Assembly: GCF_018141165.1 (NCBI RefSeq)
Contig: NZ_CP058557.1
Coordinates: forward strand, 372,001-436,000
Source: Alkaliphilus sp. B6464
GTDB lineage: Bacteria; Bacillota; Clostridia; Peptostreptococcales; Natronincolaceae
Reading direction: 5' to 3'
DNA length: 64,000 nt
Shown: positions 26,015 to 34,512 of the stretch, piece after piece
How the letters are laid out: every line of letters starts with the position of its first letter
Position numbering within the stretch: position 1 is the first letter of the stretch
Notes under the pieces: generated by a model
What the model saw: the letters and a program-made list of their open reading frames with translations, nothing else
Databases searched by the model: none
Told to the model about the DNA's origin: nothing
Made by a program: the position numbers and the translations under genes

Positions 26015-26185
26015 TTATAAATACTGATCTAATAAAATATAATCTTCCCTTATTTTTTGTTGTTCTTCTGAACTTAGAGCTTCTTCTAAATTATCAATAT
26101 ATTTTTCTAAAATATTATTACCTAATTGTTCTATTGTTAGGTGATCTTTCGCTGCTAACTCGCTTAACTTATTATACCAGCATCC
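26015..26185 (-). pseudogene. Unidentified coding remnant
   Basis: An open 3' portion without a usable start reads WYNKLSELAAKDHLTIEQLG and continues helical and charged to LLDQYL. It looks like the end of a small helical protein, placed directly beside the IS3 remnant. Not recognised. Sequence from 26186 to 26400 shows nothing further beyond AT-rich DNA. Confidence 0.35.
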
Positions 26186-26406
26186 GTGTCACTAGACGCA
26201 AAGTAACTTAAAAAAATGTAAAATCACTACACAATGATAGTAATTCTAAAGTCGAAAACTGTAACTTTGATTTTAAATTTTCTAATCACACTATCTGTAT
26301 ATGAAAAATATTATATAACGAGTATATAACTATTTACCAAAATATTAATTAGTCTAGTCTTCAGTTTTATTGGAAACTGAGAACAAAAAAGAGGGGAGGT
26401 GAAAAA

Positions 26407-26655
26407 ATGAACCCATATAATATGTATAATTATCAATATGATAATTATCCGATTAGTACCCATATGTACAATTATCAATATGATAATTATCCAATGAATA
26501 CCCTTATGTACAATTATCAATATGATAACGATCCGATTAATACTCAACAGTTTGGTTTTGGATTCGGATTCCCAGGTTTTTTTGGCTTTCCCTTCTTTGG
26601 ATTTGGAAGATTTCCTTTCTTTGGTTTCGGATTCAGAAGATTCCCTTTCTTCTAG
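26407..26655 (+). CDS. Repetitive Tyr/Asn and Phe/Gly-rich protein, coat-like
   Basis: It has 82 aa. After MNPYN come three 14-residue repeats, MYNYQYDNYPISTH and variants (residues 6-19, 20-33, 34-47; 42-bp DNA repeats at 26422-26547). A C-terminal region built from FGFG and RFPFFGFG units follows. GGGGAGGTG precedes the ATG. Such Tyr-rich and Phe/Gly-rich small proteins are typical of spore coat or exosporium layers in spore formers; the spore role is inferred from composition only. It ends at a strong terminator. A frameshifted relative lies at 27400-27521. Confidence 0.65.
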   Translation: MNPYNMYNYQYDNYPISTHMYNYQYDNYPMNTLMYNYQYDNDPINTQQFGFGFGFPGFFGFPFFGFGRFPFFGFGFRRFPFF

Positions 26656-26695
26656 ATATGTTGAGTATACAAAATAATTTCCATTAGAAAATTTG

Positions 26696-26740
26696 AAAAA
26701 ATAACTAGCTCGGGATATAGATTGGAGCTAGTTATTTTTT
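26696..26740 (+). terminator. Rho-independent terminator
   Basis: AAAAAATAACTAGCTC (26696-26711) and GAGCTAGTTATTTTTT (26725-26740) form a perfect 16-bp stem with T run. It follows the coat-like gene. Confidence 0.88.
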
Positions 26741-26894
26741 CAAAGAAGTTAAGTATTTTATTGATTTCTTCGTATGGCACCTTTCTCAACTTTCCTAATA
26801 ATTGTTTTTTTCAATTTCAGTATTTGAATTTGCAAATTGCTTTGATATCCATTCCTTTCTACTATTAAGAAGCTCTTCTAAAGTTGATTGCTTC

Positions 26895-27221
26895 TTAATG
26901 CTGAAGATATGATGCTAATATTTCATTAATTTCTTTATAAATGCTAAGCATCATCTCGTTAAACCTTTCACCTGCTTTTATCATTCTATTAACCTCAGGA
27001 TACTGAGCAAGGTTTGTAAATTCGTCGTTGAGCCGCATTAACATTTGCTCTGCCTCTTGTGGAGAACTAGCTCTTGACATGATTTCCATTTGCTTTTTTT
27101 GAAAGGCTTCAACCTCTTGCTTTAATTGGGGATATCTGTCTATATTACCCCTGGCCTCTTTAAGTTCCATAAATTCCCTTGTATTGACAACCTGCTGTAC
27201 TAATTGTCTTCCAATACCCAC
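26895..27221 (-). CDS. YlbF/YmcA family protein
   Basis: It has 108 aa, mostly helical, with the family pattern REFMELKEARGNIDRYPQLK ... EVEAFQKKQMEIMSRA ... EVNRMIKAGERFNEMM. Members such as Bacillus YlbF and YmcA act in a complex that influences mRNA processing, sporulation and competence. The role here is by family only. The GTG start has GGAGGGG six bases upstream. A further 35 open codons follow the stop in another frame (to 26795), but no start codon is available for them. Confidence 0.8.
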   Translation of the reverse strand: MGIGRQLVQQVVNTREFMELKEARGNIDRYPQLKQEVEAFQKKQMEIMSRASSPQEAEQMLMRLNDEFTNLAQYPEVNRMIKAGERFNEMMLSIYKEINEILASYLQH

Positions 27222-27399
27222 TTTGCACCCCTCCTATAGTTTCTTTACCTTTATAGATTCAATACATAATATTCATATAAATACTAAAAATTCTTATTCA
27301 TATTTTATAAACAAAATAATATTACATCACCTTTCATGCGTGCTACATATTATGTATTAGGTAAAGGCCAATACATCATAATAGGAGGGGTTTATCTGT

Positions 27400-27521
27400 A
27401 TGGAACACTATAATAAGTGCGATTGTAATGGTTCCTCATTTTAGCAGCTATATGGCGTAGACCTTTCTTTAGATTTCCTGGATTTGTAGGGGGCTTTTTT
27501 GGAAGGAGACCGTTCTTCTAG
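27400..27521 (+). pseudogene. Frameshifted small coat-like protein
   Basis: ATAGGAGGGG precedes the ATG. The first frame gives MEHYNKCDCNGSSF and stops. The next frame continues IWRRPFFRFPGFVGGFFGRR and PFF to a TAG at 27521. The Phe/Arg/Gly tail matches the end of the gene at 26407-26655. A single frameshift around 27440-27447 would restore one 40-aa protein, so it is a recently broken copy or a sequencing error. Confidence 0.6.
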
Positions 27522-27552
27522 GATAATTTAAATTGTCTGATGCTTTGAAATC

Positions 27553-29455
27553 GAGTAGGAGGAAAATAATTATTTTATTTTCCGCCCTCTCACACCACCG
27601 TACGTACGGTTCCGTATACGGCGGTTCATTAAGTTAATTGCATTTTCTGATACCTAGCCGATAGGCTCTGGTAAGAAATTGATTCGAGATATTTGTTGGT
27701 AAGACTTCTAGATAGGATTGGGCTATTGGCTATACGCCAGTAGCCTTTTCTTGTATTTCCCCATTCATAGGCCTTGTATTTAAGTACGCCTAATGATATT
27801 AGATTCTTAATCTTAGTTCTTGGCTTTTTCCATTGTTTCCATATGCACATTCTCAATCTTCTTCTTATCCATTCATCAAGTTCTTGCATAATTCCCTTTG
27901 CTTTCGCAATAGAAAAGTAGTTAACCCATCCTGTAGTAATCTGGTTGAGTCTTCTAATCCTATCTTCTATGCTTATACTATGACTTCTTGACGTGATCTT
28001 CCTAACTTTATCTTTAAATCTTTTAATAGATTTATCATGGATTCGGATATTGTATTTTCCCCATAAATTGTAGAATGAAAAACCTAAAAATTTTCTTCTA
28101 GTAGGTTTATCTACTGCACTTTTCTCTTTATTTACTTTTAACTTTAGTTTATTTTCAAGGAAATTTGTTACGCTGTCCATAACTCTTTGTCCTGCTCTTT
28201 TTGACTTTACGAATATATTACAATCATCAGCGTATCTACAGAATTTGTGTCCTCTCTTCTCCAGTTCTTTATCTAAGTCATCTAAAAGGATATTTGCTAG
28301 AAGTGGACTTAATGGTCCTCCCTGCGGGGTGCCTTCTTCGCTTCTTACAACTATTCCATTTAGCATAATACCTGACTGCAAGTAAAGTCTAATCAGTTTT
28401 AGAACTCTCTTGTCTTTGATTTTCTTGGACACTCTGTGCATTAATATGTCATTGTTAACCTTGTCAAAGAATTTGTCAGGGTCCATATCTATCGCATATT
28501 TATATCCTTGATTCATATATTCTTTCGCCTGTTTCACAGCATCATGCCCACTTCTTCCTGGTCTAAAACCAAAGCTGTTATTAGAAAAGTAAGGGTCAAA
28601 TATATTCGTTAAGGTTTGTGCTATGGCTTGCTGGATTAGCCTATCTAATACAGTAGGTATTCCTAAAAGTCTCATACCTCCATCTGGTTTAGGTATCTCG
28701 ACTCTTCTTACAGCACTGGGTTTATATCTACCCTTTGAGATACTATCTTTAATAGATAGCCAGTTTTGTTTTAGGAAAGGTCGAAGTTCATCAGCCTTCA
28801 TTCTATCCACTCCGTAGCTACCTTTATTCTTTTCTACTCTTTTAAGAGCAGATAGCATATTATCTCTAGATAGTATCCTTTCCATGAGATTATCTGAAGC
28901 TGCACTGGATGTTTCATTTGTAGATGCCACTGATATACTAGGCACTCCGTGCATACCTTTAGTTTCCAACTTATTCTTTGCACTAGAGTCTTCATACGAA
29001 GTTTTCTGCTGTCGTTGTATATCTATTGAATCCTTCAAAATCTTCATCCTCCTTAATGTTCAGTCCTTCCTTATCTATTCATGACTAGATAAGTACTATG
29101 ACCTCTGCTGACTTCTCAAGATTCAGCTATACATCACTATATAGGTTGTTATTTCAAAATGCATTTCCATAACATATCCTTGAGACCTCCCCAGGTAGGA
29201 GCGATAACCTTCATCTCATATATCTGCCACATTTACTCCTTGAGATTCGGGTAGTGTTGGACTTCGTTTTGAATAGCAAACTCGTCCGTCCCAAGTAAGC
29301 CTTATATGTGGTTCGTGTTCCTCAGACCAAGACTTTGCCTAGGGCTTCCTTCAGATTCCACCTCGCGATGGACACCCTTGCCTTCGGCTAGTGGTTCCCA
29401 CTACCAAGCCCACAGCGGACTTTCACCGCCAAGTTATCGCCCATGCTGGGCACAC
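27553..29455 (-). mobile_element. Group II intron (about 1.9 kb)
   Basis: On the minus strand the element begins GTGTGCCCAGCATGGGC at 29455, the conserved 5' end of bacterial group II introns. About 400 bases of structured RNA follow, then the maturase gene in domain IV. Domain V lies at about 27591-27627 (AACCGCCGTATACGG ... CCGTACGTACGGTGGTG). Domain VI is the A-rich hairpin at 27561-27583, with the 3' end near 27553 (exact base uncertain). The 5' exon is a terminator-like hairpin. The ORF lacks an HNH endonuclease. Confidence 0.88.
27629..29047 (-). CDS. ltrA: Group II intron reverse transcriptase/maturase
   Basis: It is the intron-encoded protein that aids splicing and copies the intron RNA into DNA. 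The 472 aa contain the reverse transcriptase fingers and palm (GSYGVDRMKADELRPFL, YKPSAVRRVEIPKPDGGMR, GTPQGGPLSPLLANILLDDL), active-site RYADD, and the maturase domain X (GWVNYFSIAKAKGIMQELDE, WIRRRLRMCIWKQWKKPRTK). The C-terminus ends soon after, without an HNH/endonuclease domain. In RT motif 3 it reads AIDMDPDKFFDKVNND, a slight variant. The gene appears intact. Confidence 0.95.
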   Translation of the reverse strand: MKILKDSIDIQRQQKTSYEDSSAKNKLETKGMHGVPSISVASTNETSSAASDNLMERILSRDNMLSALKRVEKNKGSYGVDRMKADELRPFLKQNWLSIKDSISKGRYKPSAVRRVEIPKPDGGMRLLGIPTVLDRLIQQAIAQTLTNIFDPYFSNNSFGFRPGRSGHDAVKQAKEYMNQGYKYAIDMDPDKFFDKVNNDILMHRVSKKIKDKRVLKLIRLYLQSGIMLNGIVVRSEEGTPQGGPLSPLLANILLDDLDKELEKRGHKFCRYADDCNIFVKSKRAGQRVMDSVTNFLENKLKLKVNKEKSAVDKPTRRKFLGFSFYNLWGKYNIRIHDKSIKRFKDKVRKITSRSHSISIEDRIRRLNQITTGWVNYFSIAKAKGIMQELDEWIRRRLRMCIWKQWKKPRTKIKNLISLGVLKYKAYEWGNTRKGYWRIANSPILSRSLTNKYLESISYQSLSARYQKMQLT

Positions 29456-29460
29456 TATTA

Positions 29461-29487
29461 GGGAGTGTTGCAATCAGCAACGCTCCC
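29461..29487 (-). terminator. Terminator hairpin used as intron 5' exon
   Basis: GGGAGTGTTGC and GCAACGCTCCC pair (one wobble) around AATCA. On the minus strand the stem is followed by TAATA and then the intron 5' end. It lies about 165 bases after the stop of the orphan binding-protein gene at 29651, whose transcript it probably ended before the intron arrived. The sequence 29488-29650 shows nothing else. Confidence 0.75.
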
Positions 29488-29650
29488 TTTAGATTAAGCC
29501 TATATAATTGTGTAAAAAGAAAATAAGCAAGAACTCATTCCTCGGTAATACTAATTTGAACTTGGCTCCGATCTGATGACGGTTGATAAGGAATTAGCTA
29601 ATAGATTATTTTTGCTATTTTATAATCACCTTATTAAATTACTATATATT

Positions 29651-31165
29651 TTACTCTAAATAAACCTCTGATAATTGATGGTGTCCTGTAGGATGTTGAC
29701 TGAATCCTTTCACCTTGCTTCTTGTACCAGTTAAATTTTGACCAATGTTTAAGAATATCCATGGAGAATCATCTCTAATAATTTTTTGTACTTCTAAGTA
29801 ATATGCTTTTCTTGTCTCTGGATCAGTTTCTACTCTTCCTTTATCTAACAATTCATCAACTTTAGCATTGCTATAGAATGTTCTGTTACCAACATCTCCA
29901 AATTGTGAAGAGTGGAATAATGCATATAGACCGTAGTCTGGATCTTCTATTACTGTTGTCCATCCAAGGATAAACATGTCATGCTCTCCATTTCCTGTTC
30001 CATCCAAGTATTGTCCCCACTCAACAACTTTGATTTCAACATCAATGTTAACAGCTTTTAATTGACTTTGAACAATTTCAGCTATATCCATTCTTATTTT
30101 GTTGTCGTTTGTCCAAATAGATGTTTTAAATCCATTTTCAAGACCTGCTTCTTTCATTAGCTCTTTAGCCTTTTCTACATTGTATTCATATGGCTGTAAT
30201 TCTTGGTTTGATCCCCAGACATTTGGTCCTAATGGCCCGTTAGATTGTTGTCCTACACCTTCCATTACAGCTTCTATAATTAAATCTACATCAACAGCAT
30301 AATTGATTGCTTGGCGTACTCTTACATCATCAAAAGGCTTATTTTGTACATTAAATCCTATATATGATGTTGATAAGTTAGCATCTCTATAAAGTGTAAG
30401 TTCTTTATTTTCTTCAACACTCTTAATATCTGATGCCAAAATATCATATGCAATGTCAATCTCACCGGTTTCAAGGTTAATTCTTCTATTTGTTGCTTCT
30501 ACTATATTTTTAAATTTAACCTCTTCAACTTTAGCTTTCTCGCCATAATATTCTTCAAATTTTGTTAAAGTAATTTCGTCACCACTTACCCAGCTTTTAA
30601 ACCTAAATGGGCCTGTTCCAACTGGGTTTAAACCATAATCATCACCAGCTTCTGTTACAGCTTTTTCATTTAAAATACTTGAACCTGTATGCGCTAAATG
30701 AGCAAGTAGTGGTGCAAATGGTTCTATAGTAGAAATTCTAATTGTATAATCATCTAATATTTCAATTCCATCTTTATTAATTACACCTACAATATGTCCA
30801 ACATTTGGAGACTCTATAGCTCTTAATAATGTAAATTTAACATCACTTGCTTTAAGCTCTTCGCCGTTATGGAATTTAACACCTTGCTTTAATTTAAATT
30901 CAAATGTTAAATCATCAATCTTTTCCCAAGATTCTGCAAGACCCGGTTGTAACTCCATGTTTTCATCTTGCACTACTAATGTTTCGTTAATTTGCTTAAT
31001 AACTCTTGAAGATATGTTATCATTAGAACCATGTGGGTCTAATATTCTAGCATCTCCACCTTGAGCTACTCGAAGTGTATCCGCATAAGTAAGTGGTACT
31101 GCAGATCCTATGAATACCATGGTGAAAATTAACATTTTAGCAATTCTTTTTACAATCGCTTTCAT
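29651..31165 (-). CDS. Peptide-binding protein (SBP family 5), orphan, copy 2
   Basis: It has 504 aa and is a close paralogue of the protein at 15686-17251: VIKQINETLVVQDENMELQP, KLKQGVKFHNGEELKASDV, AINYAVDVDLIIEAVMEG, and the same ending KGFSQHPTGHHQLSEVYLE. The signal peptide ends GSAVPLTYADT with no lipobox, which is unusual for a Gram-positive binding protein. The upstream DNA, including the TTTTCCTCC ribosome-site region and about 100 bases beyond, also matches copy 1, so the promoter was duplicated with the gene. No permease genes adjoin. Confidence 0.92.
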   Translation of the reverse strand: MKAIVKRIAKMLIFTMVFIGSAVPLTYADTLRVAQGGDARILDPHGSNDNISSRVIKQINETLVVQDENMELQPGLAESWEKIDDLTFEFKLKQGVKFHNGEELKASDVKFTLLRAIESPNVGHIVGVINKDGIEILDDYTIRISTIEPFAPLLAHLAHTGSSILNEKAVTEAGDDYGLNPVGTGPFRFKSWVSGDEITLTKFEEYYGEKAKVEEVKFKNIVEATNRRINLETGEIDIAYDILASDIKSVEENKELTLYRDANLSTSYIGFNVQNKPFDDVRVRQAINYAVDVDLIIEAVMEGVGQQSNGPLGPNVWGSNQELQPYEYNVEKAKELMKEAGLENGFKTSIWTNDNKIRMDIAEIVQSQLKAVNIDVEIKVVEWGQYLDGTGNGEHDMFILGWTTVIEDPDYGLYALFHSSQFGDVGNRTFYSNAKVDELLDKGRVETDPETRKAYYLEVQKIIRDDSPWIFLNIGQNLTGTRSKVKGFSQHPTGHHQLSEVYLE

Positions 31166-31310
31166 TTATTTTTCCTCCTTATATAATTTAACTACCATAT
31201 AATTAATTACGACACATTGATTACAATATCCTTCTTTTTAGAGAATATTTTCCAAAATATGAGTAAAACCTCACAAAATAGTAAAACTATCCTAGTAATT
31301 TCTACAATAT

Positions 31311-32201
31311 CTACTTTATTACTGCCCTTCCACCAACCTTAACAGTATAATCATTTTTGGGGCCTTCTATTTTTACTAATATTTTACTTGGTCTTCCCAT
31401 ATAATATCCTTGCTCTGATACTATTGTTATACTGTTTTCATATTTAACAACATTATTATTAACAAGATATGCTCCCAATGCTCCATTTGAAGTTCCAGTA
31501 GCCGCTTCTTCATCAATTCCAACTAGAGGAGCAAAATTTCTGCAAGATACTGTTGAATATTTTTCCTCAGTTTCTAGTGTAAAAGCATGTATACCTACTA
31601 CACATAGTTCTTTACAATATTTTTTTATCATCTCATAATTTGGAGATATTGATTTTAACACCTTTAAACTTTTAACAGGTACTATAATATCTTTTAACCC
31701 TGTAGATACTATTTCTGGAACAAGATCAAAATTTTCAACACCAATATGGTCTATATTTAATCCCATAATTTTGGCCAGATCATCTATAATTTTGATTTTT
31801 GAAATAAACTTAGGTTTGGTCTGAGTCATTAATACTTTTTCAACTCTACTATCATTAAAATGCAATTCTACAGGAAGTACACCTGCATTTGTTTTTTGTC
31901 TAACAATTTTTATGCCATTATCACTTTTTATTAGTCCTTTTGTACCTAATAGAAAAAATGATGCAATGGTAGCATGTCCACATAAATCTACCTCCTGAGT
32001 TGGAGTGAAAAATCTTATAGTATAATCTGCCGTATCATCATCTGATGGAAAAATAAATGCTGTTTCTGATAAATTCATCTCTTTTGCAATTTTTAGCATT
32101 TGTTTTTCATCTAATCCTGTAGCATCAAGTACAACACCAGCTGGGTTACCACCAAAATCCACTTCTGAAAAAGCATCTACTGTATATATTTCTTTTTCCA
32201 A
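31311..32201 (-). CDS. PhzF family isomerase
   Basis: It has 296 aa with the two-domain diaminopimelate-epimerase-like fold of PhzF proteins. Seen are EIYTVDAFSEVDFGGNPAGV, the catalytic Glu46 in MNLSETAFIF, RFFTPTQEVDLCGHATIA, and GIDEEAATGTSNGALGAYL. The substrate cannot be told from sequence; only some members act in phenazine synthesis, and no phenazine genes are here. The start is TTG with GAGGAG eight bases upstream. Single gene. Confidence 0.88.
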   Translation of the reverse strand: MEKEIYTVDAFSEVDFGGNPAGVVLDATGLDEKQMLKIAKEMNLSETAFIFPSDDDTADYTIRFFTPTQEVDLCGHATIASFFLLGTKGLIKSDNGIKIVRQKTNAGVLPVELHFNDSRVEKVLMTQTKPKFISKIKIIDDLAKIMGLNIDHIGVENFDLVPEIVSTGLKDIIVPVKSLKVLKSISPNYEMIKKYCKELCVVGIHAFTLETEEKYSTVSCRNFAPLVGIDEEAATGTSNGALGAYLVNNNVVKYENSITIVSEQGYYMGRPSKILVKIEGPKNDYTVKVGGRAVIK

Positions 32202-32379
32202 TTAAATCACTCCTCTCAACCGTCCCTTTGTTCTGTATATTTGTTTTTGTTAGTTTATTTTATATAAAATATTTAACCATCATAAATAGTGTATCATATA
32301 TATATACTTTAAAATATTTTTATATTATTTGTAACAAAACATGAATTTTTGTGACTAATTAGTTGAGAGGGGGATATTA

Positions 32380-33153
32380 ATGACTAAAAAAAAGTTAATA
32401 CTAAAAATCATTGCTGGTCTTGTTTCAGTTGCTTTAATTTTACTAATTCTATTTATAACTAATTCCTTTACTGGTAATCCTATTTCTGCCGCTATTGCAA
32501 ATAAAAATATAAATAGATATTTGGAAGATAACTATTCTTTTATAAATGATCTTGACTATAAGGATAAAAAAACAACTTATAATTTCAAATTTGGTCAATA
32601 TGGAAAATATGTCCAGTCAAAGTCTAGTCCAGATACAGCTTTTTATGTGACTTATAACAGAAGTGGTAAAATTAGTGATGATTATGATGGTTATGTTGTA
32701 GGCAGGTTTAACACCTATACTAGACTTGAAAAAGAGTTTGATTCAGTTGTGGAAGAGATTTTTAAGAAAAATTTTCCTTATGAGACAGATATTTTGATTG
32801 CAGGTTTTTCTTTTGACGAGAATGATAGAGATAAACTAGCCCTTAATATGAAATTAGATTTAGATAATTTACCTCTGGAATCTAATCTTTCTGTTTATAT
32901 ATTTTCCGACAAGATTAATTACGAGATTTTATGTGACAGATTGATTGAGGTTGATGAATTAATGAAGAATAATTCCCTTCAATTTAAAAACTACTCTGTT
33001 GTAATACGACAACCTAAATCTGATGCGAAAGATTCTCCTCTTGGCGAAAGTCTTCATCTACTAGATTTTCCTGTAGAAAAGATGGAATCTGAAGACTTGA
33101 TTACTGTCATTAAAGACCATCAAGCTCAATGGGAAATTGAACATGAAAAGTAG
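32380..33153 (+). CDS. Membrane-anchored YfjL-like protein
   Basis: It has 257 aa with one N-terminal membrane helix (about residues 8-27), then TGNPISAAIANKNINRYLED and an extracellular mixed alpha-beta domain. The GNPIS-x-x-x-A-x-K-x-I-x-x-Y-L start of the soluble part resembles Bacillus YfjL-type proteins, of unknown function. GAGAGGGGG precedes the ATG. It is divergent from the PhzF gene and followed by a hairpin terminator. Confidence 0.6.
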   Translation: MTKKKLILKIIAGLVSVALILLILFITNSFTGNPISAAIANKNINRYLEDNYSFINDLDYKDKKTTYNFKFGQYGKYVQSKSSPDTAFYVTYNRSGKISDDYDGYVVGRFNTYTRLEKEFDSVVEEIFKKNFPYETDILIAGFSFDENDRDKLALNMKLDLDNLPLESNLSVYIFSDKINYEILCDRLIEVDELMKNNSLQFKNYSVVIRQPKSDAKDSPLGESLHLLDFPVEKMESEDLITVIKDHQAQWEIEHEK

Positions 33154-33163
33154 TTTACTACCT

Positions 33164-33197
33164 AAAAAGTAGAGAAGTGAAATACCTCTCTACTTTT
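33164..33197 (+). terminator. Rho-independent terminator
   Basis: AAAAGTAGAGAAGT and ACCTCTCTACTTTT pair with one mismatch and end in a T run, 10 bases after the YfjL-like gene. It closely resembles the hairpin at 6767-6802. Confidence 0.75.
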
Positions 33198-33267
33198 AAT
33201 TTTGTTTGAAATAGATAGAACCACCCCTGCAATTTTTGTTACTCGCTAATATCTATCTCTAGTATAG

Positions 33268-33423
33268 ATTGTTCTTTCGTTAATTACTATCTGTGTAAGT
33301 GCAAGTATCGATAGTGATAGTAGTGTAATCAATGTAGAAGGACATCAAGGAGGAGCAACTAAAGACTATAATTCTAAAAAATTAGGAAATCCTTATTATA
33401 ACATCCTTTGCTTTCTGCAATAA
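33268..33423 (+). pseudogene. Remnant of a small secreted protein
   Basis: The frame opens after a TAG without a start codon and reads IVLSLITICVSASIDSDSSV, like the end of a signal peptide and cleavage site, then EGHQGGATKDYNSKKLGNPY. It ends at a TAA at 33421. The N-terminal signal sequence is truncated. Not recognised. The stretch 33424-33585 holds the leader of the deacetylase gene, with a TTGACA at about 33492 but no clear -10. Confidence 0.4.
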
Positions 33424-33585
33424 AAATGGTACAATATAGAAGAATTTTGCTAGATTCTACCTAAATTAACTGTAAATCAAGGTAATTTAAATTTGACATG
33501 GGGTCTAGGTATTACATAGTTTTAAATATAATAGATGCTATATGATTTTAAAAAATTAAATATTATTTCAAAGGGGTATGTAAAA

Positions 33586-34413
33586 ATGAAATTCAAAATT
33601 CTACTGGTTGTTATTTGTCTTTTACTTATAAATCCACTATCAGTTTTAACTTCTAAGTCAATAGTTAAAGATAAGGAGCAAGAGGTAGTAATCCCAATAC
33701 TGATGTATCATCACTTTGTGGAAGAAACTGTAGTCGAAACAGGAGTTAGTGAGATTATATCTGCCGAACTTTTTGAAAATCAGCTTAATTATTTAAAACA
33801 AAAGGGATTCAATACTATTTCAATATCACAATTAAGGGATTATTTGTTTCATGATGAAAAACTACCAGATAATCCTCTAGTAATTACTATTGATGATGGT
33901 TATGAGAGTAACTATACCATTGCTTATCCTATATTAAAGAAAAATAATATACCAGCAAATATTAATATAGTTGTAAGCTCTAGAGGAAAAAAACCAGGAA
34001 ATTATCAACATTTTTCCTGGGAACAAGCTAAAGAAATGCTAGATAGCGGATTAGTTGAAATAGGAAGTCATACATATAATCTGCATAATGAAGATATAAA
34101 GCTTAAAGAAACTGATGATACAGATGAATATTATAAGAGAGTTTATGATGATTTTCAATTATCCAAAAATTTAATGGTCCAGAATCTAGAAAAGGAGCCC
34201 TTTATTTTTTGCTTTCCTTATGGAAGCTATAATGCATTTTCACAATCTGCTGCTCTTTCATTAGGTTTTGATATTCAATTAAGTGTTGACTATGGAGTTG
34301 TAACAAAAAACAGTGATCCTTTAGCATTAGAACGTATAAATGTTAGAGGAGATCAATCACCTGAAGATGTTTATAATAACATAATGAATGCAATAAATGC
34401 TGTAAAGATGTAA
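33586..34413 (+). CDS. Secreted polysaccharide deacetylase (NodB domain)
   Basis: It removes acetyl groups from cell-wall or surface polysaccharide outside the cell. I chose the ATG at 33586 (AAAGGGG upstream) over the frame start 17 codons earlier, because it exposes a signal sequence (residues 4-22). The NodB domain has PILMYHHF, catalytic Asp103/Asp104 in ITIDDGY, metal ligands His162 and His167 in SHTYNLH, and FCFPYG. The 275 aa are one catalytic domain without wall-binding repeats. Single gene ended by a terminator. Confidence 0.92.
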   Translation: MKFKILLVVICLLLINPLSVLTSKSIVKDKEQEVVIPILMYHHFVEETVVETGVSEIISAELFENQLNYLKQKGFNTISISQLRDYLFHDEKLPDNPLVITIDDGYESNYTIAYPILKKNNIPANINIVVSSRGKKPGNYQHFSWEQAKEMLDSGLVEIGSHTYNLHNEDIKLKETDDTDEYYKRVYDDFQLSKNLMVQNLEKEPFIFCFPYGSYNAFSQSAALSLGFDIQLSVDYGVVTKNSDPLALERINVRGDQSPEDVYNNIMNAINAVKM

Positions 34414-34459
34414 AGAACGGCTAATATTTTTTTGTTTTAAATGTTTTACAATATTAACT

Positions 34460-34493
34460 ATAAAGGTCAACCGCTGTTTAAGTTGACCTTTAT
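34460..34493. terminator. Bidirectional terminator
   Basis: ATAAAGGTCAAC and GTTGACCTTTAT form a perfect 12-bp stem with a 10-base loop between the convergent deacetylase and sbcC genes. Confidence 0.85.
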
Positions 34494-34512
34494 CTTATTA
34501 ATCAATAAGGAA

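Noticed and set aside
26311-26547. 78-codon minus-strand frame opposite the coat-like gene
   Set aside because: It is an antisense shadow of the 42-bp repeats and has no ribosome binding site.
26795-26900. 35 open codons after YlbF (KKQSTLEELLNSRKEWISKQ)
   Set aside because: The sequence looks protein-like but there is no ATG, GTG or TTG start and no ribosome site; it may be a frameshifted tail, not callable as a gene.
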